Part shown: positions 18,913 through 27,054 of the stretch, piece after piece
How positions within the stretch are numbered: the stretch's first letter is position 1
How the letters are laid out: the number at the start of each line of letters is the position of its first letter
Source: Chitinophagaceae bacterium
GTDB lineage: Bacteria; Bacteroidota; Bacteroidia; Chitinophagales; Chitinophagaceae
Direction: 5' to 3'
DNA length: 34,118 bases
NCBI GenBank assembly: GCA_947446585.1
Contig: CANFGZ010000006.1
Coordinates: 1-34,118 of the forward strand
Position numbers and translations under genes: made by a program
Notes under the pieces: generated by a model
The model's database searches: none
Seen by the model: only the letters and a program-made list of their open reading frames with translations
What the model was told of the DNA's origin: nothing

Positions 18913-19434
18913 ATGGAATATAAAAAGTTAGTAGCTGTAACCGGGCTTAGCGGTTTGTTTGAATTAATTTCTTCTAAAGCAGACGGAGGTCTGGTACGTT
19001 CTTTAGATGACAAAAGTACCAAATTTGTAAGCAACAGGGCGCATAGTTTTTCTCATTTGGAAAGTATTGAAGTATTTACCAATGGAGAAAATGTAAATCT
19101 GTCCGAAGTTTTTACTGCAATGAACGGCAGTACCGTTGCATTGCCTGATGCCAACGATGTGAAGTTGATAAAATCATATTTTGAAAAAGTATATCCTGCA
19201 ATGGATTTTGAAAGGGTATACGGCAGCGATATGAAAAAAATGATAAAATGGTTTGAAATTCTAAAAAAGAATAACATTGAAATCAAATTATCAGAATTAT
19301 CAGCTGAAGAAACCCTTAATGATCAGGCTGTAGATAAAAAAACTGCCAATGCTAATAAAACTGCTGCTCCTAAAACAACAGCAGTTAAAAATGCACCAGC
19401 AAAAAAAATAAATACTCCAAGAAAAATGGCTTAG
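18913..19434 (+). CDS. DUF5606 domain-containing protein with Ala/Lys/Thr-rich tail
   Basis: MEYKKLVAVTGLSGLFELISSKADGGLVRSLDDKSTKFVSNRAHSFSHLESIEVFT; basic low-complexity C-terminus. ATG at 18913. Confidence 0.88.
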   Translation: MEYKKLVAVTGLSGLFELISSKADGGLVRSLDDKSTKFVSNRAHSFSHLESIEVFTNGENVNLSEVFTAMNGSTVALPDANDVKLIKSYFEKVYPAMDFERVYGSDMKKMIKWFEILKKNNIEIKLSELSAEETLNDQAVDKKTANANKTAAPKTTAVKNAPAKKINTPRKMA

Positions 19435-19464
19435 TATTAAATCATTTCATTTTAAAACCAAATT

Positions 19465-19485
19465 TCCGCCTATGGCGGATTTTTT
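19465..19485 (+). terminator. Terminator-like hairpin after DUF5606 gene
   Basis: TCCGCC TAT GGCGGA TTTTTT: 6-bp GC-rich stem plus T tract. Confidence 0.75.
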
Positions 19486-19487
19486 CT

Positions 19488-21203
19488 ATGACATACACAG
19501 CAGACATTAAAAAAATCAAACGTAACTATTTACCGGAAAATATTTTAATTACGGATTGGAATGTTATCGAACCTTTTTTTAAAGAATTGTTGGAAAGAGA
19601 TATTTCCACTACAGAAAATTTAGAAAAATGGCTCAAGGATCAAAGCGAACTGGAAGCTGTAATAAGCGAAGATGCTTGCTGGCGTCAAATTAAAATGACT
19701 TGCGATACTAATAATAAAGAACTAGAAGATTCATTTAATTTTTTCTGTCTTCATATACAACCTCAGATCCAGCCTTATGCAGATGCGCTTAATAAAAAAT
19801 TATTGTCGGCAAATGCACTTAATCAGCTTGATTCAAAAAAATATTTTACTTACTTACGTAGTGTAAAAAAAAGTATCGAACTTTTTAGAGATGAAAACAT
19901 TCCCCTTCAGGCCGAATCGTCTGTGTTACAACAGCAATACGGGCAGATTACTGGAGCTATGACAATTGATGTAGAAGGAAACACCTACACTTTACAACAG
20001 GCAGGAAAGTTTTTGCAAAGTCATGACAGAAATTTAAGAGAACAGGTTTATCATAAAATTCAGCAAAGACGACTTCAGGATAAAGAAAAACTAAATGAGC
20101 TCTTTCATAAATTAGTCACCATCAGAAATCAAACTGCAAAAAATGCAGGATTTGAAAGTTATATAGATTATCGATTTAAAGAACTGGGACGTTTCGATTA
20201 TAAAAAAGAAGATTGTTTTCAATTTCATGATGCTGTCAAACTTTATGTATTACCTCTCGTTAATGAAATTTATAAAAAGAAAAAAATAGCTCTCGGTGTT
20301 GATCAATTAAAGCCCTGGGATCTGGAAGCAGAACCTGAAGGCATAGCACCTTTATATCCTTTTAAAACAGGAGAGGAGCTGCTGCAAAAGACAATTGATT
20401 GTTTTAAAAAATTAAGTCCATTTTTCGGCGATTGTCTCTCAAAAATGAAAGAACTTAAGCATCTTGATTTGGAAAGTCGTCAGGGAAAAGCTCCTGGAGG
20501 CTACAATTGCCCGTTAGCAGAAAGCGGAGCGCCGTTTATTTTCATGAATGCTGCAGGCCAGATGCATGATGTTACCACCATGGTTCATGAAGGTGGTCAT
20601 GCTGTTCATTCATTTTTATCACATCATCTTGAGTTGAGTGGGTTTAAAGAATATCCGATGGAAATTGCAGAGGTGGCAAGTATGTCAATGGAATTATTTA
20701 GTATGGATTATTGGGAAACATTTTTTGAAAACCAATCCGATTTGCAAAGAGCGAAGGAACATCAGCTGGAAAGAGTAATAACTATTTTTCCATGGATTGC
20801 AGTAATTGATAAGTTTCAATACTGGCTCTATCAAAATCCTGCTCATACGGATGAAGAAAGAACAAATGCCTGGGTTTCTATATTGAGCGAATTTAAAGAC
20901 GATGTTATTGATTACAGTGGACTGGAATTATACAGAAGCAATGCATGGCAGCGACAACTGCATTTATTTGAGGTGCCATTTTATTATATTGAATATGGTA
21001 TAGCGCAACTTGGTGCAATTGGTATGTGGATGCAATACAAGAAAAACAAAAATGCTGCATTAGAAAATTATTGCAATGCGCTTAGTTTAGGTGGAACAAA
21101 AACACTTCCTGAATTATATCAAACTGCCGGCCTTGATTTTGATTTCTCTCCGGAAAAAATAAAAGTGTTGATGGAATTTGTTCAATCAGAAATGAAACAC
21201 TAA
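19488..21203 (+). CDS. M3 family oligoendopeptidase
   Basis: MVHEGGHAVHSFLSHH (HExxH-like HEGGH zinc motif); RSELEAVISEDACWRQIKM; PAHTDEERTNAWVSIL. Confidence 0.93.
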   Translation: MTYTADIKKIKRNYLPENILITDWNVIEPFFKELLERDISTTENLEKWLKDQSELEAVISEDACWRQIKMTCDTNNKELEDSFNFFCLHIQPQIQPYADALNKKLLSANALNQLDSKKYFTYLRSVKKSIELFRDENIPLQAESSVLQQQYGQITGAMTIDVEGNTYTLQQAGKFLQSHDRNLREQVYHKIQQRRLQDKEKLNELFHKLVTIRNQTAKNAGFESYIDYRFKELGRFDYKKEDCFQFHDAVKLYVLPLVNEIYKKKKIALGVDQLKPWDLEAEPEGIAPLYPFKTGEELLQKTIDCFKKLSPFFGDCLSKMKELKHLDLESRQGKAPGGYNCPLAESGAPFIFMNAAGQMHDVTTMVHEGGHAVHSFLSHHLELSGFKEYPMEIAEVASMSMELFSMDYWETFFENQSDLQRAKEHQLERVITIFPWIAVIDKFQYWLYQNPAHTDEERTNAWVSILSEFKDDVIDYSGLELYRSNAWQRQLHLFEVPFYYIEYGIAQLGAIGMWMQYKKNKNAALENYCNALSLGGTKTLPELYQTAGLDFDFSPEKIKVLMEFVQSEMKH

Positions 21204-21231
21204 AAATGAGGCTACTAATAAACGTTAGCAA

Positions 21232-21648
21232 TTAATTTCTGCAATCATTGCAAATTCCTTTTACAATCATAGCCGTCTGTATTGGATTGAAACCTTTTGG
21301 TAATTTTACATCTGGAACAGTTACCTCATCCATGCAAATCGTTTTGTCGCAATCAACACAAATAAAGTGTACATGTTCATCATGATGATGACCGGCTTCA
21401 CATTTGTCTTTGCAAAGTGCATATAAAATAGTATTGTCAGTTGTGGGTATCTGATGAATGATGCCGTTATCTGTAAATGTTTGTAATGTGCGATACACCG
21501 TTACTCGATCAAATGAAACCGAAGTGTTTTTTTCTATATCGGAATGTGCAAGTGCACCCTGAGCATCAAGAAAAAGATCAAGAATTTTTTTTCTTCCTCC
21601 TGTTACACTTAGTCCATTTTTTTTTAGAATTATTAAACTCTGTTCCAT
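21232..21648 (-). CDS. Fur family transcriptional repressor (Fur/Zur/PerR type)
   Basis: GGRKKILDLFLDAQGALAHSDIEKN...FDRVTVYRTLQTFTDNGIIHQI; HHHDEHVHFICVDCDKTICMDE...GICNDCRN (two CxxC zinc motifs). Confidence 0.93.
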   Translation of the reverse strand: MEQSLIILKKNGLSVTGGRKKILDLFLDAQGALAHSDIEKNTSVSFDRVTVYRTLQTFTDNGIIHQIPTTDNTILYALCKDKCEAGHHHDEHVHFICVDCDKTICMDEVTVPDVKLPKGFNPIQTAMIVKGICNDCRN

Positions 21649-21654
21649 TGGTCA

Positions 21655-22401
21655 TTAATTCGGGCTGTTACTGAATCCATTTAAAAATCGGGTATGATCT
21701 ATTTTTTCTTTCATTAATTCAGGAATATCGGCTATTAGTTTTTTAATTTCTTCTTCTATCAAACCGTCATAGATACCTCTTACTCTTCCATACCGGTCAA
21801 TCAAAGCAAAAAACTGTGTATGTATAAACTGGTCTTCTATTCTTTGTGTACTATCAGATTTTCCATTATCAATCATATAACCCTGACGAGCCATTTTATA
21901 TAAATCATTTTTATTTCCGGTTAAGAAATACCAGGTTTTATTTTGAATTATTTTTGTTGTATCGGTATTATTATTAACCAGTTTAAATGAACCATCATCA
22001 TTTTTGTAGATATTGCCACCGAGCATTTTCTTTTCATAAAGCTTTAAAACAGGCACACTGTCTGATTCAGGCATGCAGGTATGTGATAAAATAAGGAAAT
22101 CAGCATTGTCTTTGAATTCATCATAAATACGTCTCATGTTAACGTTCATTTTTGGACAAATTCCTTTGCAGGAGGTGAAAAAATATTCTGCCACATAAAC
22201 TTTGTCTTCCGTATTTTTTTGAGATATTTTTTCGCCATTCTGATTAGTAAATTCAAAATTGGGCATTACAGAATTTATTACAGCAAGTTTTGAATCAGTA
22301 AATTCATGTTCGTCTTTAATAAAAAGATAAAATACAATCAGTAGCAACAAAAAGAAGCCTACATAAATCATCCATTTTTTATCCTTTATTTTTCCTGTCA
22401 T
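21655..22401 (-). CDS. SCO1/SenC family copper-chaperone/redox protein
   Basis: N-terminal TM; VYVAEYFFTSCKGICPKMNVNMRRIYDEF (CxxxC); FIHTQFFALIDRYGRVRGIYDG. Confidence 0.93.
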   Translation of the reverse strand: MTGKIKDKKWMIYVGFFLLLLIVFYLFIKDEHEFTDSKLAVINSVMPNFEFTNQNGEKISQKNTEDKVYVAEYFFTSCKGICPKMNVNMRRIYDEFKDNADFLILSHTCMPESDSVPVLKLYEKKMLGGNIYKNDDGSFKLVNNNTDTTKIIQNKTWYFLTGNKNDLYKMARQGYMIDNGKSDSTQRIEDQFIHTQFFALIDRYGRVRGIYDGLIEEEIKKLIADIPELMKEKIDHTRFLNGFSNSPN

Positions 22402-22408
22402 ATCTGTG

Positions 22409-22416
22409 CAAAGTTA
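22409..22416 (-). promoter_or_regulatory. Candidate -7 element (TAACTTTG) for SCO1-fur operon
   Basis: Minus strand TAACTTTG 7 nt before the ATG at 22401; matches TAnnTTTG. No well-spaced -33 seen. Confidence 0.45.
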
Positions 22417-22455
22417 ATCATCATTGAGATGCCATTATTCCAAATGATTAAAAAG

Positions 22456-22472
22456 ATGCAACAATATTGCAT
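22456..22472. promoter_or_regulatory. Palindromic candidate operator (Fur/Zur-type)
   Basis: ATGCAA-CAATA-TTGCAT: perfect 6-bp half-sites between the divergent SCO1-fur and merC genes, just upstream of a TATATTTG -7 element. Confidence 0.6.
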
Positions 22473-22478
22473 TTTGTG

Positions 22479-22486
22479 TATATTTG
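22479..22486 (+). promoter_or_regulatory. Candidate -7 element (TATATTTG) for merC
   Basis: TATATTTG 7 nt before the ATG at 22494; matches TAnnTTTG. Confidence 0.45.
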
Positions 22487-22493
22487 CCGTCTG

Positions 22494-22880
22494 ATGAATA
22501 TTAAATTAAACTGGGATGGTCTTGGAATTGCAACATCAGTGTTATGTGCTATTCATTGTGGAATACTGCCTTTAATAATTCCTGTTCTGCCATTATTGGG
22601 TGTTAATATTATTCATAATTCTTTTTTTGAATGGAGTATGATTGCCATTGCTTTTTTTGTTGGAATTTATTCTCTTTATCATGGATACATTAAACATCAT
22701 CATTCAATAAAACCAGTTATTGTTTTTTTTATTGGTTTTTTCTTTCTTGTTATCAAGCAATTTTCCAGTCATGAAATTATTTTTTTAATAATTGCAGTTA
22801 TTTTTATTATTTCTGCTCATATCAATAATTTCAGATTGTGTACAAAAAGCAAATGCAATTCTCCTCATCATAAACATTAA
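22494..22880 (+). CDS. merC: MerC domain-containing membrane protein
   Basis: LGIATSVLCAIHCGILPLIIPVLPLLG (MerC-type CxxxC/H motif in TM1), four TMs, C-terminal CTKSKCNSPHHKH. Start at ATG 22494. Confidence 0.85.
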   Translation: MNIKLNWDGLGIATSVLCAIHCGILPLIIPVLPLLGVNIIHNSFFEWSMIAIAFFVGIYSLYHGYIKHHHSIKPVIVFFIGFFFLVIKQFSSHEIIFLIIAVIFIISAHINNFRLCTKSKCNSPHHKH

Positions 22881-22888
22881 ATCTTTTT

Positions 22889-23317
22889 ATGAAAATTATT
22901 TTTCTGAGTCTCTTTGCTTTATTTTTTACTTCTATTAACTCAACAGCACAATCCAAAACAGAAAAAAAGATTATTGCTATTTTAAAAAAACAGGATGAGT
23001 GCTGGAACAGAGGCGATATTGAAGGATTCATGAGTACTTATTGGAAAAATGATTCATTGATGTTTATTGGAAAATCAGGAGTTACTTATGGCTGGCAAAA
23101 CACCTTGAAAAATTATAAAAAAGGATATCCAGATACAGCATCGATGGGTAAATTGGATTTTACATTAATAGACATAAAAAAAATATCACATCGATATTAT
23201 CATGTTACCGGTAAATGGCATTTAACGAGAACCATTGGAAATGTACAAGGACATTTCACTTTATTATTAAAGAAAATAAACGGTAGCTGGTTTATTATTT
23301 CAGATCACAGCAGCTAA
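22889..23317 (+). CDS. SnoaL/DUF4440-like (NTF2-fold) secreted protein
   Basis: Signal peptide; KIIAILKKQDECWNRGDIEGFMSTYWKNDSLMFIGKSGVTYGWQNTLKNYKKGYPD...GKWHLTR...GHFTLLLKKINGSWFIISDHSS. Confidence 0.85.
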   Translation: MKIIFLSLFALFFTSINSTAQSKTEKKIIAILKKQDECWNRGDIEGFMSTYWKNDSLMFIGKSGVTYGWQNTLKNYKKGYPDTASMGKLDFTLIDIKKISHRYYHVTGKWHLTRTIGNVQGHFTLLLKKINGSWFIISDHSS

Positions 23318-23536
23318 TCACAACTTCCATTTTAGTTTCAGGTGTTTAAATAGCAGATAAAAAGTTAAAAGAAAAAACAAATAGTATATTATATTTCCCC
23401 AGCTTGGTTTGTTTTCAAAGAATCCATATCCAAGATAAATGCCGGTAAAAACATTTATCATCATCCATAATAATACTTTAGAAATGGTATTAACTATCAA
23501 TACCAAAAAATCTCTGGTTTCATCTTCCATACTCAT
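23318..23536 (-). CDS. Small membrane protein (two predicted TM segments)
   Basis: 72 aa: MSMEDETRDFLVLIVNTISKVLLWMMINVFTGIYLGYGFFENKPSWGNIIYYLFFLLTFYLLFKHLKLKWKL. Confidence 0.65.
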   Translation of the reverse strand: MSMEDETRDFLVLIVNTISKVLLWMMINVFTGIYLGYGFFENKPSWGNIIYYLFFLLTFYLLFKHLKLKWKL

Positions 23537-23559
23537 GGCTGAAAGTTAAGTTGTTTAGA

Positions 23560-24321
23560 TTAATCAATTAATAATTTTTCAAAGGATGTACTATCTCCAT
23601 AAAAAACGTTGAAATCAACAAAGTCTCTGATGCCATTCACTCTTCCTCTTTCATTGTGTTGCCAAAAATGCCAGTTTCGCCTAACCCTAGGATTTTTAGA
23701 TCCTGAATAATGGGCAATCCATAAAGGATAATCTTCAAAACTTCCCAAAAGAAAATCTTCATAAAAATCGGCATTAGTATATATAATGGGCTTTACACCA
23801 TAATGGCGCTCAATGATATTGAGCCAGTTTTTAATTTTAATTTTTAAATCATTTTCAGAAAGGTCATTTATTTTTTCAACATCTAGAACTGGTGGCAGAT
23901 CTCCGGGTAACAGTTGAACGGTTTGATAAAAAATTCTTGCCTGGTCAACAGCATTAATTTCTGGAATAAAATAATGATAAGCACCTCTTATGATTCCATT
24001 TTCTCGGGCGCCACTCCAATTCCTGAAAAAATACGCATCAACTTTATCATCACCTTGTGTAGCTTTTATAAATGTAAATTTGATCTGAACATTGTTTTTC
24101 TTCATTTCTTTTACCATCTTCCAGTTAATGTTCCGCTGATAACGACTAACATCAATTCCATGTATGCCATATCCTTTAGGTAGGTAAATTCCAAAATCTT
24201 TATAATAAATTCCAGAATTTGAAAATGATTTTTTGTAAATAATATATCCGATGCCAGTTAAAATAAAAAGACTTGTAAGAAAAACTAATATAGTAATGCT
24301 ATTTTTTTTTAATCTTACCAT
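23560..24321 (-). CDS. Glycoside hydrolase family 25 (lysozyme-like), N-terminally membrane-anchored
   Basis: GYGIHGIDVSRYQRNINWKMVKEM; FTFIKATQGDDKVDAYFFRNW; GIIRGAYHYF; LPPVLDVEKIND; PIIYTNADFYEDFL; LWIAHY. Confidence 0.94.
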   Translation of the reverse strand: MVRLKKNSITILVFLTSLFILTGIGYIIYKKSFSNSGIYYKDFGIYLPKGYGIHGIDVSRYQRNINWKMVKEMKKNNVQIKFTFIKATQGDDKVDAYFFRNWSGARENGIIRGAYHYFIPEINAVDQARIFYQTVQLLPGDLPPVLDVEKINDLSENDLKIKIKNWLNIIERHYGVKPIIYTNADFYEDFLLGSFEDYPLWIAHYSGSKNPRVRRNWHFWQHNERGRVNGIRDFVDFNVFYGDSTSFEKLLID

Positions 24322-24712
24322 AAAGGAATTTTCTGCTTTATTTTCTGTTTGTTACAAATAAATCATGCTGAAATAGGCTTAAATATATTTTATTTTATCT
24401 CAATACAAAAAGCTTGTTGTTAAACTATCTCCGCCTTTAATGAATGAAAGTAATGTCTTAAAAACATTTTACAGTACGTTATAAATAATAAATAAAAATT
24501 ATTCTTATAAATCATAAAAAATTACATTGAAATTCTTCTTCATTTGGATTTCAACTTATTGTTAATTTTAGCAGTAAAAAATATTAATAAAACACTAAAA
24601 TACAGTCTAATATAAAAATAATAATTAAAGATATAAAGTATAAATACTATTAAAAATGAATTAAAAACTAATTTGAAAGGCAATAATGAATTTCAATCGT
24701 CGTTTTGTATGG

Positions 24713-24737
24713 ACCCTATGAGAAATTCGTATGGGGT
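24713..24737 (+). other. Hairpin in leader of lytic transglycosylase gene
   Basis: ACCCTATG-AGAAATTCG-TATGGGGT: 8-bp stem including G-U pairs, followed by GCTTTT. Confidence 0.35.
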
Positions 24738-24769
24738 GCTTTTATATCACCTTATAACCTTTAGAAAAG

Positions 24770-25684
24770 TTGAAAACATTATTTTTAAAAATTGCCGCTT
24801 GTAACCTGTTATTGTTATTTGGGTTTAATATAGTAAAGGCTAATCCCATTACAAATTTAAGCGATACAGGACTAAATGTACAGATGATTGCTCCCGAAGC
24901 TACTGAAATTCCGAATATAGTATTAAAAAAAGCCAATGTCGTTTACCCTGAAATATTATGTGGTCATGAAACTCAGTCAATGACATATGTAGAACAATTT
25001 TCTGCGAACAGAAAAAAATATTTAACGGTGTTGTATAATCGTGGAAAAGATATTTTTCCAAAAGTAAAATCAATATTTGATGAATACAATATTCCTGAGG
25101 AATTTAAGGTATTGATGGCGATTGAAAGTGGATTCAATGCCAATGCGGTTTCACCAGTTGGTGCTGTAGGCTATTGGCAGTTTATGAGCAGCTCTGCAAG
25201 AGAATATGGATTAAAAGTGAGAATGAAAATCAGAAACGTAAACTACAGATATACAGCAAAAAGATATGCTTCAAAAAGATACAACTATAGAAATAAAAGA
25301 TATTTCTATCTAGATGAAAGGAGAGATTTTGTAAAGTCAACACACGCTGCTGCGAAATATTTAAGAGATCGTTGTCGCGAATTAAATAATGATTGGTTGC
25401 TTGTTGCGGCCAGTTATAACTGTGGAGTAGGAAATGTAAGAAAAGCGATAAAAAAGTCTGGTGCTGATTGCGCGAGTTTCTGGGATGTACAGCAATTTTT
25501 ACCAAAAGAAACCAGGAATTATGTAATGAATTTTATTACACTGAATGTGATATTTAAAAACTACGATAATTTCGAACAGAATAATCTTTGTTTTAAAGAT
25601 GTAATCTGGAAACCCACAAACTTTAATGATAGGATGTGTGAAGATGAGATGAATACTTGCTTGGCGGATGTTCCAAGACTTTAA
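24770..25684 (+). CDS. Lytic transglycosylase domain protein (SLT/MltD-like)
   Basis: IPEEFKVLMAIESGFNANAVSPVGAVGYWQFMSSSAREYGLKV; WLLVAASYNCGVGNVRKAIKKSGA; ETRNYV. Start appears to be TTG; an in-frame TAA lies at 24755-24757 and no upstream ATG is available. Confidence 0.9.
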   Translation: MKTLFLKIAACNLLLLFGFNIVKANPITNLSDTGLNVQMIAPEATEIPNIVLKKANVVYPEILCGHETQSMTYVEQFSANRKKYLTVLYNRGKDIFPKVKSIFDEYNIPEEFKVLMAIESGFNANAVSPVGAVGYWQFMSSSAREYGLKVRMKIRNVNYRYTAKRYASKRYNYRNKRYFYLDERRDFVKSTHAAAKYLRDRCRELNNDWLLVAASYNCGVGNVRKAIKKSGADCASFWDVQQFLPKETRNYVMNFITLNVIFKNYDNFEQNNLCFKDVIWKPTNFNDRMCEDEMNTCLADVPRL

Positions 25685-25834
25685 TAAATCGAATTACATT
25701 TAAATTGAAATAAATGGCCGTTGCTAACCGGCTTGGATTTTACACCTATATTTTGTTTGTAATGTCTGATTGTAAACAATAAAACATCAGATGAAATGCT
25801 AATAAGAGATAGCCTCTTAACAACAGAGAATTCA

Positions 25835-25856
25835 TGTCCCGACGACTCGGGGGACA
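25835..25856. repeat. Imperfect palindromic intergenic repeat (TGTCCCGACGACTCGGGGGACA)
   Basis: Inverted-repeat arms TGTCCCGA / TCGG(GG)GACA in non-coding DNA. Confidence 0.55.
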
Positions 25857-25911
25857 ATAAAGGCTATAACATGTTACCAAAAACAAACAGTTTTAACACA
25901 TGAAATAGCGT

Positions 25912-25919
25912 TAATTTTG
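25912..25919 (+). promoter_or_regulatory. Candidate -7 element (TAATTTTG) for radical SAM gene
   Basis: TAATTTTG 5 nt before the ATG at 25925; matches TAnnTTTG. Confidence 0.4.
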
Positions 25920-25924
25920 CCTGT

Positions 25925-26956
25925 ATGCCCAGGCTTAATGTAAATGACTCCATTAATTTAATTAGCAAGCTTAGTCTTGCCAGATTATGGAATGCTATAA
26001 AAGTTTACTCAAGTTATCAAATTAGTCGATTTCTTAAAACTCCTGTTCAATGGGGTTTGCCCGTGTCTGTTTCATTTGAACCCACTACCAGTTGTAATCT
26101 CCGATGTCCCGAGTGCCCAAGCGGACTAAGATCTTTTTCTCGCCCTACGGGTATGTTGCAAAATGATTTTTTTACAACAACCATTGATGAAATTCATCAA
26201 CATGTACTTTATCTCATTTTTTATTTTCAGGGAGAACCCTATTTGAATCCTGCTTTTTTGGATATGGTAAAATATGCCAGCGACAAAAAAATATACACAG
26301 CAACTTCTACCAATGCTCATTATTTAAATGATGAAGCTGCCAGAAAAACAGTTGAGAGTGGTCTTGATCGCTTGATTATTTCTATTGATGGTACTACACA
26401 AGACGTTTATAAAAAATATCGAATTGGAGGAACACTTGAAAAAGTTACCGAAGGTGCAAAAAACATTGTGAAGTGGAGAAAAAAACTAAACAGTAAAACA
26501 CCATTTATATTTTTTCAGTTTCTGGTGGTTAAACCCAATGAGCATCAAATTGAAGACATTAAAAAGCTGGCTAAAGAAATTGGTGTAGATGAAGTGCGAT
26601 TTAAAACAGCACAGGTTTATGATTACAAAGATGATCCCAATCAATTAATTCCTGAGAACGAAAAATTCAGCAGGTATAAAAAAAATCCTGATGGAACACA
26701 CCGCCTCAAAAATAAATTAGCTAATCGTTGCTGGAAATTATGGCATGCCAATGTAATAACCTGGGATGGCTTGGTTGTGCCTTGTTGTTTTGATAAGGAT
26801 GCAGCACATCAGTTAGGAAATTTAAAAGGTCAATCTTTTTCGGAGATATGGAAAAATGATAACTATAAACAATTCAGAAAAGAGCTGATGAATAGCCGGA
26901 AGAATATTGATATTTGTGCTAATTGCAGCGAAGGTGTTTCTGTTTGGGAAGAGTGA
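25925..26956 (+). CDS. Radical SAM/SPASM domain protein
   Basis: SCNLRCPECPSG (CxxxCxxC); RLIISIDGTTQDVYKKYRIGGTLEKV; C-terminal WDGLVVPCCFDKDAAHQLGNL...ICANCSEG SPASM cysteines. Confidence 0.93.
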   Translation: MPRLNVNDSINLISKLSLARLWNAIKVYSSYQISRFLKTPVQWGLPVSVSFEPTTSCNLRCPECPSGLRSFSRPTGMLQNDFFTTTIDEIHQHVLYLIFYFQGEPYLNPAFLDMVKYASDKKIYTATSTNAHYLNDEAARKTVESGLDRLIISIDGTTQDVYKKYRIGGTLEKVTEGAKNIVKWRKKLNSKTPFIFFQFLVVKPNEHQIEDIKKLAKEIGVDEVRFKTAQVYDYKDDPNQLIPENEKFSRYKKNPDGTHRLKNKLANRCWKLWHANVITWDGLVVPCCFDKDAAHQLGNLKGQSFSEIWKNDNYKQFRKELMNSRKNIDICANCSEGVSVWEE

Positions 26957-27054
26957 TAATTTATTTCAGTGCGCAATCAATTTTTATTTAAAGAAATCCA
27001 TCATCTTTACAACTTATGAAAAAGCAATAAAAATTTTAAATTAATTCTGTTGGC

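Noticed and set aside
19053-19286. 77-aa minus-strand ORF
   Set aside because: Antisense shadow inside the DUF5606 gene.
21477-21674. 65-aa plus-strand ORF
   Set aside because: Antisense to the Fur gene.
22831-24183. ORFs at 22831-23031 (-) and 23914-24183 (+)
   Set aside because: Antisense to merC/NTF2-like genes and to the GH25 gene respectively.
24742-26320. Minus-strand ORFs 24742-24936, 25230-25505 and 26126-26320
   Set aside because: Antisense shadows of the lytic transglycosylase and radical SAM genes.
25925-26956. Radical SAM/SPASM protein as a RiPP maturase
   Set aside because: No small precursor-peptide ORF or peptide transporter/protease was identified next to it; the available sequence only supports a generic SPASM assignment.
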